Source of the DNA: Agrococcus sp. KRD186
GTDB lineage: Bacteria; Actinomycetota; Actinomycetes; Actinomycetales; Microbacteriaceae
Direction of reading: 5' to 3'
Assembly (NCBI RefSeq): GCF_017168255.1
Contig: NZ_JABFAP010000001.1
Coordinates: forward strand, 1,581,691-1,645,690
Length of the DNA: 64,000 bases
In this document: positions 27,491-39,372 of the stretch, in pieces
Layout of the letters: each line of letters begins with the position of its first letter
How positions within the stretch are numbered: position 1 is the first letter of the stretch
Made by a program: the position numbers and the translations under genes
The notes under the pieces: generated by a model
Told to the model about the DNA's origin: nothing
Seen by the model: the letters and a program-made list of their open reading frames with translations, nothing else
Database searches by the model: none

Positions 27491-28170
27491 TCACCGGGCA
27501 GCCTCCCGCGCGCGCAGCTCGCGCTCGAGCTCGCGCGTGGCGCCCCGCAGCGCCCGCTCGGGGTCGAGCCCGGCGGCGGCCGCGCCGCGCACCATCTCGA
27601 GCAGCGCGCGACCGAGCGCCGCCTCGCTGTCGGGCGCCGACGCATCCGCAGTGCCGACGGCGTCGGGGAGCCCCGCATCGTCGAGACCCGCGTCGTCGTG
27701 CCCGGCGTCGTCGAGCCCGGCTCGCCGCGCACGGCCGAGCAGCTTCTCGGCGCGCGCGAGGGCCGGCAGGCTCACGGGGATGCCGTCGAGCGCGCTCTCG
27801 CGCTCGGGCTTCTCGGCGCGCTTGATGGCGTCCCAGTTCTCGACCACGCCGTCGACCCCGGCGACCTCGGTGTCGCCGAAGACGTGCGGATGTCGGCGAC
27901 GGAGCTTCTCGATGAGCGTGGCGGCGACATCCTCGATGTCGAAGCGGCCCTCGGCGCGGGCGATCTCGGCGTGGAAGACGACCTGCAGCAGCACGTCGCC
28001 GAGCTCTTCGCGCAGGTGCGCGTCGTCGCCCGACTCCACCGCCTCGGCCAGTTCGTGCGCCTCCTCGATCGCGTAGGGCACGAGCGAGGCGTGCGTCTGC
28101 TCGGCATCCCACGGGCAGCCGCCGGGGCCGCGCAGCCGTGCCATCACGGCGACGAGGTCGTCGAGCTCGC

Positions 28171-28174
<4 letters not shown>
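27491..28174 (-). CDS. mazG: MazG nucleoside triphosphate pyrophosphohydrolase
   Basis: 227 residues. The MazG domain has the Mg-binding EEAHELAEAV and EELGDVLLQVVFHAEIA (EExx and ExxD), and HPHVFGDTEV. It hydrolyses (d)NTPs, removing non-canonical nucleotides and modulating stringent signalling. After it comes a linker with four DDAG/PDAV-like units (GLDDAGHDDAGLDDAGLPDAV pattern, about residues 152-172) not usual in the family, then a helical tail. The ATG overlaps the mfd stop by 4 nt. Confidence 0.92.
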
Positions 28175-31706
<3,532 letters not shown>

Positions 31707-31710
<4 letters not shown>

Positions 31711-32207
31711 GAGGTGAAGACGACCTCACCCGCGCCGTCGAAGACGTTGAGGTGGTAGCCCGCCTCGGGGTCAGCAGGGGGCGGCATGATCGCCCCGAAC
31801 ACCGGCGGCGCGTCTTCCTCGCTGGTGTCGCCCCTGGCGAGCTCGATGTCTTCGCCGAACCACTGGATCACGGCGCGCTCCGCCTCCGGAGGACCGATCA
31901 CGAGCACGACCTGGCTGTCGGTCGGGCCGTCGACGCAGTAGATGGGATCGTCGCTGAGGCACGAGCCGACGATGTGCGTCTCGGGGTCGGTGGCGATGAC
32001 GTCGGACATGCCCGACTCCGGGCTGCGGTCCCACCAGAGGATGTAACCATCACCGAGGTCAGCGGCATTCGTGTAGCCGTTCGGGCCCTGTGGCGCGGAG
32101 GGCTCCTCCTCGGTGGCAGCGCAGCCGGCGAGCACGACGGTCGACACGAACAGCGCGGTCGCGACCTTGACGAGTCGATGCACGGGCGTCTTCCTTCCGA
32201 TCGGCAC
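31707..32207 (-). CDS. Small lipoprotein, unknown
   Basis: 166 residues with a lipoprotein signal: basic N-terminus, hydrophobic core and lipobox LAGC (Cys29). The mature part is acidic, with two Cys (GSCLSDD, IYCVDG) that may form a disulfide, and no recognised domain. ATG at 32207. It overlaps mfd by 4 nt, so is expressed with it; it does not resemble the M. tuberculosis lipoprotein LpqU near mfd in any motif I can point to. Confidence 0.8.
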
Positions 32208-32234
32208 TCCATGCTAGCGGCGCGCGCCCGAGCG

Positions 32235-32813
32235 TCAGGACGGGGCGTGGATGCGCTGCTGCGCGGCGAGGAAGCCCTCGGCGATGATGCGCTCGACGGC
32301 ATCGGCACCCAGCTGCACGAGCAGCTCCGCCTCGGGCTGCTCGGCCTTCGCGAAGGGCTTGAGTACGAAGGAGGCGGCATCCTGGCGACCGGGCGGGCGG
32401 CCGATGCCGAGCCGCACGCGCAGCACGTCCGGGCCGCGGGCGGCGATGATGTCGCGCATCCCGTTGTGGCCGCCGTGCCCGCCGCCCTGCTTCAGCCGGA
32501 TCTCCCCCAGTGGCAGATCGAGCTCGTCATGCAGCACGATCACGTGCTCGGCCTCCACGCCGTACCAGTCCATCAGCTTCGAGACCGGCCCACCGGAGCG
32601 GTTCATGTACGACAGGGGGAAGGCGGTGACCACCTTCGGGCCGCCGACGACCCGCGACTCGGCGACCAGCGCATCCGCCCGTCCGTGCTTCTTGGGGCTC
32701 GCGCCCGCGCGCCGCTCAAGCTCGGCGGCGACCATCTGGCCGATGTTGTGGCGCGTGCGCGCGTAGTCGGGCCCGGGATTCCCGAGCCCGATCACGAGCC
32801 ACGTCTGCGCCAT
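32235..32813 (-). CDS. pth: Peptidyl-tRNA hydrolase
   Basis: 192-residue enzyme that releases peptides from peptidyl-tRNA. Signature GLGNPGPDYARTRHNIGQM with catalytic His (H22), LSYMNRSGGPV, and the Asp of VLHDELDLPLG; GGHGGHNGMRDI also fits. ATG at 32813. It lies 21 nt after rplY, the widespread rplY-pth pair (Rv1014c-Rv1015c). Confidence 0.96.
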   Translation of the reverse strand: MAQTWLVIGLGNPGPDYARTRHNIGQMVAAELERRAGASPKKHGRADALVAESRVVGGPKVVTAFPLSYMNRSGGPVSKLMDWYGVEAEHVIVLHDELDLPLGEIRLKQGGGHGGHNGMRDIIAARGPDVLRVRLGIGRPPGRQDAASFVLKPFAKAEQPEAELLVQLGADAVERIIAEGFLAAQQRIHAPS

Positions 32814-32834
32814 CTCGACGCCGCTGGAGGAGCG

Positions 32835-33473
32835 TTACTCCGCTGCCGCCGCTTCGCGCTGCTCGTCGGCTGCCTCGGCGGTCTCGCCCTCGGCCGCCTC
32901 CTCGTCCTCGTCGAGGGACGGGGCGGCAGGCGTCACGATGCCGGCGACGAGCGCGTCGGCGTCGGTGAGCAGCGTCGCGCCCTTGGGCAGCTCGACGTCG
33001 CCGGCGAGGATGTGCGCGCCCTCCTCGAGGCCCTCGACCGAGACGGTGAGCGAGTCGGGGATGTGGAGCGCCTCGACCTCGACCGACAGGTGCGTCCACT
33101 CGTGGTTGACGATGGTGCCGGGAGCCGACTCGCCCTCGATGTGCACGGGCACGTCGACGATGACCTTCTCGCCCTTCTTGACGATCACCAGGTCGACGTG
33201 CTCGATGGCGGGCTTGCCCTGCAGCACCGGGTTGCGCTGCACGTCCTTGACGAGGGCGAGCTGCGACTTGCCGTCGATCTGCAGGTCGATGATGGCGTTC
33301 GAGCGGCGCACCAGCAGGTACAGCGCGTGCGCGTCGACCGTCAGGTGCTGCGCCTCGGTGCCGTGGCCGTAGAGGACGCCGGGGACCTTGCCTGCGGCGC
33401 GCAGCTTGCGGGCCGCGCCCTTGCCGAAGGACTCGCGGGTCTCGGTCTCGAGCTTGTCGTATTCGGTGCTCAT
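32835..33473 (-). CDS. rplY: Ribosomal protein bL25, general stress (Ctc) type
   Basis: 212 residues: N-terminal bL25 domain binding 5S rRNA (RESFGKGAARKLRAAGKVPGVLYG) and the C-terminal TL5 beta domain (EGLEEGAHILAGDVELPKG). An Ala/Glu-rich tail ends the protein. ATG at 33473 with GAGGAG 7 nt upstream. Co-transcribed with pth. Confidence 0.95.
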   Translation of the reverse strand: MSTEYDKLETETRESFGKGAARKLRAAGKVPGVLYGHGTEAQHLTVDAHALYLLVRRSNAIIDLQIDGKSQLALVKDVQRNPVLQGKPAIEHVDLVIVKKGEKVIVDVPVHIEGESAPGTIVNHEWTHLSVEVEALHIPDSLTVSVEGLEEGAHILAGDVELPKGATLLTDADALVAGIVTPAAPSLDEDEEAAEGETAEAADEQREAAAAE

Positions 33474-33642
33474 GGAAGTGCTCCTCGTGGGCCGCAGCCC
33501 GTCAAATTGTCGACTCGAACGCGCAAGCGTGAGGACCTGGTCCGCTGCTCCCACCGCGTCGATCACGGATGCCTCTGCATCCCTCGCCGAAGTTCAGCCT
33601 CTGATCCTACAGCACGCTGGAGCTGCGCGGTGGAGCTCGGAA

Positions 33643-33666
33643 GCGGAGACCCTTTCGGGTCTCCGC
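33643..33666 (-). terminator. Terminator 2 of the gluconate operon
   Basis: Perfect 10-bp stem (GCGGAGACCC at 33643-33652, complement at 33657-33666); on the minus strand the loop is GAAA. Second of two hairpins after gntP. Confidence 0.8.
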
Positions 33667-33680
33667 CGCGACCCCAGCGC

Positions 33681-33701
33681 CGAGGCCCGTCCCGGGCCTC
33701 G
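33681..33701 (-). terminator. Terminator 1 of the gluconate operon
   Basis: 9-bp stem CGAGGCCCG/CGGGCCTCG with a 3-nt loop, 12 nt past the gntP stop. With the next hairpin it insulates rplY from the gluconate operon. Confidence 0.8.
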
Positions 33702-33712
33702 CTGAAAGTCGG

Positions 33713-35122
33713 CTAGCCGAACAGCCCGCCGACCAGGTAGATCGCGAACGAGATGATGAAGCCGACGATGGCCATCAGGCCCTGCGCGACCGTCCAGGTC
33801 TTGAGGGTCGTCTTCACATCCATACCGAAGAACTTGCTGACCAGCCAGAAGCCCGAGTCGTTCACGTGGCTGAAGCCCACGGAGCCGGCAGCGGTCGCGA
33901 GCACGATCGCGGCGACCTCGACCGGGTTGAAGCCGCCGTCGACGACCACGCCGGCCATCAGCGAGGCGGCCGTGGTGAGCGCGACCGTGGCCGAGCCCTG
34001 CGCGATGCGGACGATCTGGGCGATGAGGAAGGCAGCGACGATGACCGGCATGCCGATGGAGTTGAGCGACTCGGCGATCGCGTCGCCGATGCCCGTGACG
34101 CGCAGCACGCCTCCGAACATGCCGCCGGCACCGGTGACGAGCACGACCGAGGCGATCGGTCCGAGCGCGCTGTCGGCGACCTTCTCGATCAGGGTGCCGG
34201 CCTTGCCCATCCCCCAGCCGAGCAGCCACATGGAGACGATCACCGTGATGAGCAGCGCGATGGGCGTCTCGCCGAGGGTGCGCAGCAGCGCGATCACGGG
34301 CTCAGCCTTGAAGGCGTCCGGGTCCTCCTGCGTCGAGGCGAACATGTTGAGCCCCGTGTTCATCAGGATGAGCACGAGCGGCAGCACGAGCAGGAAGATG
34401 ATCTTGCCGAACGCAGGGTTCGACTCCATCTCGTTCTCATCGTCCGACGGGCCGCCGAGGATCGACGGCACCGCGACGTCGTACCTGCGAGCGACCCACT
34501 TGCTGAAGAGCACGCCGACGACGTACCAGACCGGGAGCGCGACCACGAGGCCGAGGAGCAGGACGAGCCCGACGTCGGCACCGAGGATGGCGGATGCGGA
34601 GACCGGCCCGGGGTGCGGCGGCACGAAGATGTGCATGCTGCTGAACGCCAGCGCGGCGGGGAACGCAACCGTGAGCAGCGAGCCGCCGAGTCGGCGCGAG
34701 ACCGCGTAGATGATCGGCAGCATCACGACGAGGCCGGCGTCGAAGAAGATCGGGAAGCCCATCAGCAGGCTCGCGACGCCGACGGCCATGGCGGCCCGCT
34801 GCTCGCCGAACCACTCGATGAGCTTGTCCGTCAGCACTCTGGCGCCGCCGGAGGTCTCGATCATGCGGCCGAGCATCGCGCCCAGCGCGACCAGCAGCAT
34901 GACGCTGCCGAGCGTCGGGTTGAAGCCGAAGGCGATCGCCGCCATGAGCTGGTTGAAGGGGATGCCCGCGGCGACGGCGGTCAGCAGGCTCGTGATCATC
35001 AGCGCCAGGAAGGCGTGGATCTTGAACGCCATGATGAGGATCAGCAGGAACGCGATGGAGGCGGCTGCGAGCAGCAGCAGCCCTCCCGTCCCGAGATCCC
35101 AGTTGAGAACGAGGTCTTCCAT
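33713..35122 (-). CDS. gntP: Gluconate:H+ symporter, GntP family
   Basis: 469-residue permease with about 12-14 membrane helices. GntP signatures include GFPIFFDAGLVVMLPI, IFVPPHPGPVSASAILGAD, the late GSATVALTTAASLMAG and SHVNDSGFWLV. It imports gluconate or related sugar acids. The ATG at 35122 has AAGGAG upstream. Last gene of the operon, next to gluconokinase, which supports the substrate. Confidence 0.93.
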   Translation of the reverse strand: MEDLVLNWDLGTGGLLLLAAASIAFLLILIMAFKIHAFLALMITSLLTAVAAGIPFNQLMAAIAFGFNPTLGSVMLLVALGAMLGRMIETSGGARVLTDKLIEWFGEQRAAMAVGVASLLMGFPIFFDAGLVVMLPIIYAVSRRLGGSLLTVAFPAALAFSSMHIFVPPHPGPVSASAILGADVGLVLLLGLVVALPVWYVVGVLFSKWVARRYDVAVPSILGGPSDDENEMESNPAFGKIIFLLVLPLVLILMNTGLNMFASTQEDPDAFKAEPVIALLRTLGETPIALLITVIVSMWLLGWGMGKAGTLIEKVADSALGPIASVVLVTGAGGMFGGVLRVTGIGDAIAESLNSIGMPVIVAAFLIAQIVRIAQGSATVALTTAASLMAGVVVDGGFNPVEVAAIVLATAAGSVGFSHVNDSGFWLVSKFFGMDVKTTLKTWTVAQGLMAIVGFIISFAIYLVGGLFG

Positions 35123-35185
35123 CGGTCTGTCTCCTTGTGTGCGTGCGGTGCGAGGGAGGAACTGCCGCCGGTGGCGGCTGGGAGG

Positions 35186-35770
35186 TCAGCCGGCCTGGAC
35201 GTCGATCGTGCCGGTGATCGTCGTGCCCGAGTCGGGCTCGACCGTGCGGCCCGCCGCGCGGGCCATCAGGATGCGGGTGACCTCGTCGACGATCGCGGCG
35301 GGTGTCTGCTCGACCGAGATGGCGATGCCGTGCTCCCATTCGGCCAGCGGCTCGAGCGTGTCGATCTGGCTGTCGAGAAGGGTCGTGGGCATGTACTCGT
35401 GATCGCGGTGCGCGAGGCGGTCGGCCAGCAGCCCCTTCTCGCCCACCAGGTGCACGAAGACGAGCGAGGGATCGCTCGAGCGCAGCAGCTCGCGGTACCA
35501 GCGCTTGAGCGCCGAGCAGGCGACGATGGTGACGCGACCCTTGGCGGTGCCGTCGGCGATGGTCTGGCCGATGGTCTTGAGCCACGGCACCCGATCCTCA
35601 TCGGTGAGCGGGGTGCCGCCGGCCATCTTGTCCTTGTTGGCCCTCGGGTGCAGGTCGTCGCCGTCGATGAAGTCGATGTTGAGCCGCTGTGCGAGCGCGG
35701 CGCCGATGGTCGACTTCCCGGAGCCCTGCACGCCCATGATGATCATCGAGGGGTAGCGCGTCTCGCTCAT
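35186..35770 (-). CDS. gntK: Gluconokinase
   Basis: 194-residue kinase converting gluconate to 6-phosphogluconate. P-loop GVQGSGKST (13-21), substrate segment DGDDLHPRANKDKMAGGTPLTDEDR and CSALKRWYRELLR. About 25 residues longer than E. coli GntK at the C-terminus. The ATG overlaps the idnD stop by 4 nt. Its product feeds the divergent gnd. Confidence 0.95.
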   Translation of the reverse strand: MSETRYPSMIIMGVQGSGKSTIGAALAQRLNIDFIDGDDLHPRANKDKMAGGTPLTDEDRVPWLKTIGQTIADGTAKGRVTIVACSALKRWYRELLRSSDPSLVFVHLVGEKGLLADRLAHRDHEYMPTTLLDSQIDTLEPLAEWEHGIAISVEQTPAAIVDEVTRILMARAAGRTVEPDSGTTITGTIDVQAG

Positions 35771-36828
35771 GGCTGGGCTCCTTCATCCTGCTCGGCTGCC
35801 GGGAACGTCAGCAGCACCTTCGAGGATACGGAAGCGTCGCGCGCGAGCTCGAGGGCGCGCAGGCCGTCGACGATCGGCAGCTCGTGGCTGATGACGGGCC
35901 CGGCGTCGAGCGAGCCGTCCGCGAGCGCGGCGAGCACCTCGTCGATCTCGTCGTTGAACCGGAAGGAGCCGACGAGCGTGAGCTCCCGCGTGATCGCGCT
36001 GGCCATCGGCACCCCGATGTCGCCGGCACGCTGCAGGCCGAGCATCACGACCGTGCCGCCGCGCCGGGCGCCGCTGATGGCGGCGCTGAGCCCCGGCGCG
36101 GTGCCCGACGACTCGATGACCACGTCGGCGTGCACGGCGGCGATGCCCGCCGCATCCGTCGCGTCCATCGCCGTGGCGCCGAGCCGCTCGGCGAGTGCGC
36201 GCGGGTGCGCGTGCAGGTCGGTGGCGAGGATCTCGCTCGCACCGTGGTGCTTCGCGACCGCGATCGCGAGCGCGCCGATCGGGCCGGCGCCGATGACGAG
36301 CACGCGCCTGCCGGTGATCTCGCCCGCCTGGCCGACGCCGTGCCAGGCGACGGCGGCGGGCTCGGCGAGCGCGGCCAGGCGCAGTTCGAGCCCCTCGGGG
36401 ATGCCGCGCAGCATGCGGCTCGGCAGGGCGACGCGGCTGGCGAAGGCGCCGTGCGTGTGCGGCATGCGGGCGGCGGAGCCGAGGTAGGTGCCCGCGGGGC
36501 TGAGGTTGGGGCGATCGGATGGGTACGGTGCCGACCCGTCGTCGCCCTCGGTGGCGGGGTGCACGGCCACGCGCGTGCCGGCCGCCGGCCCGCTGCCGTC
36601 GGCGGCGGCGGCGAGCACCGTGCCGACGATCTCGTGCCCGAGCACCATGGGCTCGCGCAGGATCGACTGGCCGGCTGCGCCGTGCAGCCAGTAGTGCAGG
36701 TCGGAGCCGCAGATGCCGCCGTAGGCGATCGCGACGACGGCCTCGTCCGGCGCCGGTGCCGGCTCCGGCAGACCCTCGACGCGCACGTCCTCCTTGGCAT
36801 GGGCGACCAGCGCCAGGTTCTCGCTCAT
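35767..36828 (-). CDS. idnD: L-idonate 5-dehydrogenase
   Basis: 353-residue zinc MDR enzyme: catalytic zinc ligands in GGICGSDLHY and GHEIVGTV, Rossmann motif VLVIGAGPIGALAIAVAKHHGA. The HYWLHGAAGQSILREPMVLGHE segment is characteristic of IdnD, which oxidises L-idonate to 5-ketogluconate. The four structural-zinc Cys of many MDR enzymes are missing, as in IdnD relatives. GGAGGAGG lies before the ATG at 36828. Overlaps gntK by 4 nt. Confidence 0.9.
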   Translation of the reverse strand: MSENLALVAHAKEDVRVEGLPEPAPAPDEAVVAIAYGGICGSDLHYWLHGAAGQSILREPMVLGHEIVGTVLAAAADGSGPAAGTRVAVHPATEGDDGSAPYPSDRPNLSPAGTYLGSAARMPHTHGAFASRVALPSRMLRGIPEGLELRLAALAEPAAVAWHGVGQAGEITGRRVLVIGAGPIGALAIAVAKHHGASEILATDLHAHPRALAERLGATAMDATDAAGIAAVHADVVIESSGTAPGLSAAISGARRGGTVVMLGLQRAGDIGVPMASAITRELTLVGSFRFNDEIDEVLAALADGSLDAGPVISHELPIVDGLRALELARDASVSSKVLLTFPAAEQDEGAQP

Positions 36829-36870
36829 GGCTTCCTCCTCCTGCTGCCGGCCGATTCGGCCCGCGATGCG

Positions 36871-37692
36871 TCAGACGACCGCCGTCATGCCGCCGTCGAC
36901 GTAGATGGTCTGCCCGTTGACGAACGCCGCCGCGTCGCTCGAGAGGAACACGAGCGTGCCGACCAGATCGGCGACGTCGCCCCAGCGGCCCGCCGGTGTG
37001 CGCTGCGCGACCCAGGCCGAGAACTCGGCGTCGTCGACGAGCTTCTGGGTGAGCTCGGTGGCGAAGTAGCCGGGCGCGAGCGCGTTGACGCTGATGCCGT
37101 GCGGGGCGAGGTCGGCGCACAGGCCCTTCGTGAGCATCACGATCGCGCCCTTCGTGGCGCTGTAGGGGGCGATCGACGGGCGCGCCAGCTGCGACTGCAC
37201 CGAGCCGATCGAGACGATGCGGCCCGAGCCGCGCTCGATCATGCCCTGCGCGACCCGGCGCGAGAGCAGGAAGGCGCTGGTGAGGTTGGTGGCGACGAGG
37301 TCGTGCCAGTCCTCGTCGGCGAACTCGGCGATCGGGTTGCGCCGCTGGATGCCGGCGTTGTTCACCAGGATGTCGGGGGTGCCGAGCCGCGCCTCGACGT
37401 CGGCGACCCCGGCGTCGACGGCCGACGCATCCGTCACGTCGAAGATCGCGACGTGGGTCTCGCGGCCGGTCGAGGCGGCGATCTCGCTCGCGGCCCGCTC
37501 GGCCTTGGCGCGGTCGCGGCCGTGCACGACGACGGTGGCGCCGGCCTCGGCGAGGCCCTGCGCCAGCGCGCGGCCGATGCCCTGGCCGGAGCCGGTGACG
37601 AGCGCGGTGCGGCCGGTGAGGTCGAACAGCGCGGTGCCCGTGCGAGCGGTACCGGCGGGAGTCATGCCCGTGGGAGTCAAGCCGGTGGCCAT
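36871..37692 (-). CDS. idnO: Short-chain dehydrogenase, gluconate 5-dehydrogenase type
   Basis: 273-residue SDR: TGSGQGIGRALAQGLAEAGA (NADP fold), NNAGIQRR, catalytic Ser in SIGSVQS and YSATK, and the C-terminal PAGRWGDVADLVGTLVFLSSDAAAFVNGQ. IdnO reduces 5-ketogluconate to D-gluconate. The N-terminus has an unusual Thr/Gly/Pro-rich repeat (TPTGMTPAGTARTGT), and a later ATG nine codons in is possible. The ATG at 37692 overlaps the upstream stop as TGATG. Confidence 0.88.
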   Translation of the reverse strand: MATGLTPTGMTPAGTARTGTALFDLTGRTALVTGSGQGIGRALAQGLAEAGATVVVHGRDRAKAERAASEIAASTGRETHVAIFDVTDASAVDAGVADVEARLGTPDILVNNAGIQRRNPIAEFADEDWHDLVATNLTSAFLLSRRVAQGMIERGSGRIVSIGSVQSQLARPSIAPYSATKGAIVMLTKGLCADLAPHGISVNALAPGYFATELTQKLVDDAEFSAWVAQRTPAGRWGDVADLVGTLVFLSSDAAAFVNGQTIYVDGGMTAVV

Positions 37693-38747
37693 CAGTAGAA
37701 CTCCTTCGTGCTCATGACGTTCTGCAGCGGCAGCCCGTCGAGCAGCCGGGTGGCGTTGGCGGCGAAGAGCTCGGCGATGCGGTGCGGCTCCTGCACCGAC
37801 AGCGCCGCGGTGTGCGGGCTCAGCAGCACGCTCGGGTGGTCCCAGATGCGACTCTCCTGCGGCAGCGGCTCGATCGCGGTGACGTCGAGCGCGGCGAAGC
37901 CGATGCGGCCGGCATCGAGCGCGTCGAGCAGCGCCGGCTCGTCGACGACGGAGCCCCGGCCGACGTTGACGAGGATGGTGTCGGGCCGCGCGGCACCGAG
38001 CACGTCGGCGCCGATCAGGCCGGTGGTGAGCTCGGTGCCGGGCAGCGTGTTGATGATCGCGTCGACCTCGCCGGCTGCGGCGACCAGCTCGTCCATCGGC
38101 ACCAGGCGTTCGACGTTCGGCACCGGCGCACCGCTGCGGGTGGTGCCCCAGACGGTGGCGCCGAGGGCGGCGAAGCGCTCGGCGACGACCGTGCCGATGC
38201 CGCCGAGGCCGACGACCAGCACCGTCATCTCGCTCACGTGGCGCATGATGCGGCGGCCGTCGCCCCAGGTGCGCGCAGCCTGGTCGGCCTCGAGCCGGCG
38301 CAGCCCCTTCGCACCCGCGAGCACCCCGAAGACGGCCCACTCGGCGAGCGTTGAGGCGTGCATGCCGGCGCTCGTGGTCACCACGACGCGCTCGAGCTCC
38401 TGCTCGGTCAGCTGCGCGGCCTTCACCTGGCCGCCGCCGCCAGCGGCGGTGGTGTGCACCCAGCGCAGTCGCTCGTTCGCGCGCACCGCGCGGGTGAGCG
38501 CGGCCGGGTCGACGTCCGGGATGCCGAACAGCGCATCCGCGCGATCGAGCATCGCCTCGTACGCGGCCTGCTGCTCGGGCGTGCGCTGCCGCTCGGGCTC
38601 GCCCTCCCAGTCGCCCTGCCATCGCCACGGGCGGGTGAGCGACGGGTCGCGCAGCAGCTCGATGCGGGGCTCGGCCCCGGTGATGATGGCAGCGGATGCG
38701 TCGTCGAGGCTGACCGCGACGGCGACCTTGAGGGTGTGCTCGGGCAT
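37692..38747 (-). CDS. D-2-hydroxyacid dehydrogenase (possible 2-ketogluconate reductase)
   Basis: 351-residue NAD(P) enzyme. Rossmann GLGGIGTVVAERFAALGA, catalytic Arg in VNVGRGSVVDE, Glu in TAIEPLP and His in LSPHTAAL. In a gluconate/idonate operon the natural guess is reduction of 2-keto- or 2,5-diketogluconate, but phenylpyruvate or glyoxylate reductases look similar. The N-terminal substrate domain is longer than usual and Trp-rich. AAGGAG precedes the ATG at 38747. Confidence 0.85.
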   Translation of the reverse strand: MPEHTLKVAVAVSLDDASAAIITGAEPRIELLRDPSLTRPWRWQGDWEGEPERQRTPEQQAAYEAMLDRADALFGIPDVDPAALTRAVRANERLRWVHTTAAGGGGQVKAAQLTEQELERVVVTTSAGMHASTLAEWAVFGVLAGAKGLRRLEADQAARTWGDGRRIMRHVSEMTVLVVGLGGIGTVVAERFAALGATVWGTTRSGAPVPNVERLVPMDELVAAAGEVDAIINTLPGTELTTGLIGADVLGAARPDTILVNVGRGSVVDEPALLDALDAGRIGFAALDVTAIEPLPQESRIWDHPSVLLSPHTAALSVQEPHRIAELFAANATRLLDGLPLQNVMSTKEFY

Positions 38748-38784
38748 GGCGTCTCCTTCTGTCTCAGGCTATCGATGCACGACA

Positions 38785-38822
38785 GACGCCGCGCATGCTG
38801 CCGGGGCAGCTTGCGCGGCGTC
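38785..38822 (-). terminator. Hairpin between remnant and 2-hydroxyacid dehydrogenase gene
   Basis: Outer stem GACGCCGCGC (38785-38794) with its complement 38813-38822 and an inner CTGCC/GGCAG stem. It follows the mannonate-dehydratase remnant and precedes the downstream operon, so acts as a terminator or attenuator. Confidence 0.72.
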
Positions 38823-38854
38823 CTCGCCCGGGTGTCGCGGTCCCGGGAGTGCGA

Positions 38855-39205
38855 TCACCAGTTGTGCATCGACCCGTCGAGCAGGCGGGCAACCGGCAGG
38901 TACGCGGGCGCGTAGGCGTGGCCCGCACCGGCCTCGTCGTCGTACTCGTCGCCAAGGCCGAACGCCTCGCCCGGCTTGAGGAGCCCATCCTCGAACGAGT
39001 AGTCGGTGCGGAACACCTCGTGGGTGGCGGCGGAGTGCTTCATGTACTCCTGGATGCCGAAGTTCGGGATGGCGATGCCGAGGTGGATCGCCGCGGCGAG
39101 GCCCACCGGAGAGACATCCGTGGGGCCGTGCACACCGGAGCGGATCTGGTACACCGACGCGAAGTCGAAGATGCGCCGCAGCCGCGTGATGCCGCCCGCG
39201 TGCAC
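38855..39205 (-). pseudogene. C-terminal remnant of a mannonate dehydratase (enolase superfamily)
   Basis: 116 codons matching the last part of ManD/RspA-type proteins: [55 protein letters not shown], then [14 protein letters not shown]. Family members run to about 400 residues; the N-terminal capping domain and the metal-binding Asp/Glu residues are absent. The frame is open from a GTG at 39205, but similarity stops exactly where the operator cluster begins, as if a deletion joined promoter and gene tail. Not expected to be active. Confidence 0.85.
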
Positions 39206-39209
39206 ATCG

Positions 39210-39233
39210 GCAACCGGTTGCGCAACCGATTGC
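39210..39233. promoter_or_regulatory. Two abutting LacI-type operators
   Basis: GCAACCGGTTGC (39210-39221, perfect palindrome) directly followed by GCAACCGATTGC (39222-39233, one mismatch). The AACCGGTT core with a central CG is the LacI/GntR-family style. Between the sugar-acid operon and gnd. Confidence 0.68.
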
Positions 39234-39273
39234 CAAGACGCGGCTGCGACCCCGGCTCGAGGGGCCGCCTACG

Positions 39274-39284
39274 GAACCGGTTGC
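39274..39284. promoter_or_regulatory. Third LacI-type operator
   Basis: GAACCGGTTGC; core AACCGGTT at 39275-39282, centred 63 bp from the first site and about 95 bp upstream of gnd. Confidence 0.58.
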
Positions 39285-39372
39285 ATGCACGCGACTGGCC
39301 CCGACCGGCCCCCTCTCCCGGGCACCAGCGATCGTCGCGGTGCGGGCATCCCCAGCGGGTTACGCTGGCCAG

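Noticed and set aside
33866-36487. Long plus-strand open frame opposite gntP, gntK and idnD
   Set aside because: Spans three well-identified genes on the other strand; composition is antisense-like.
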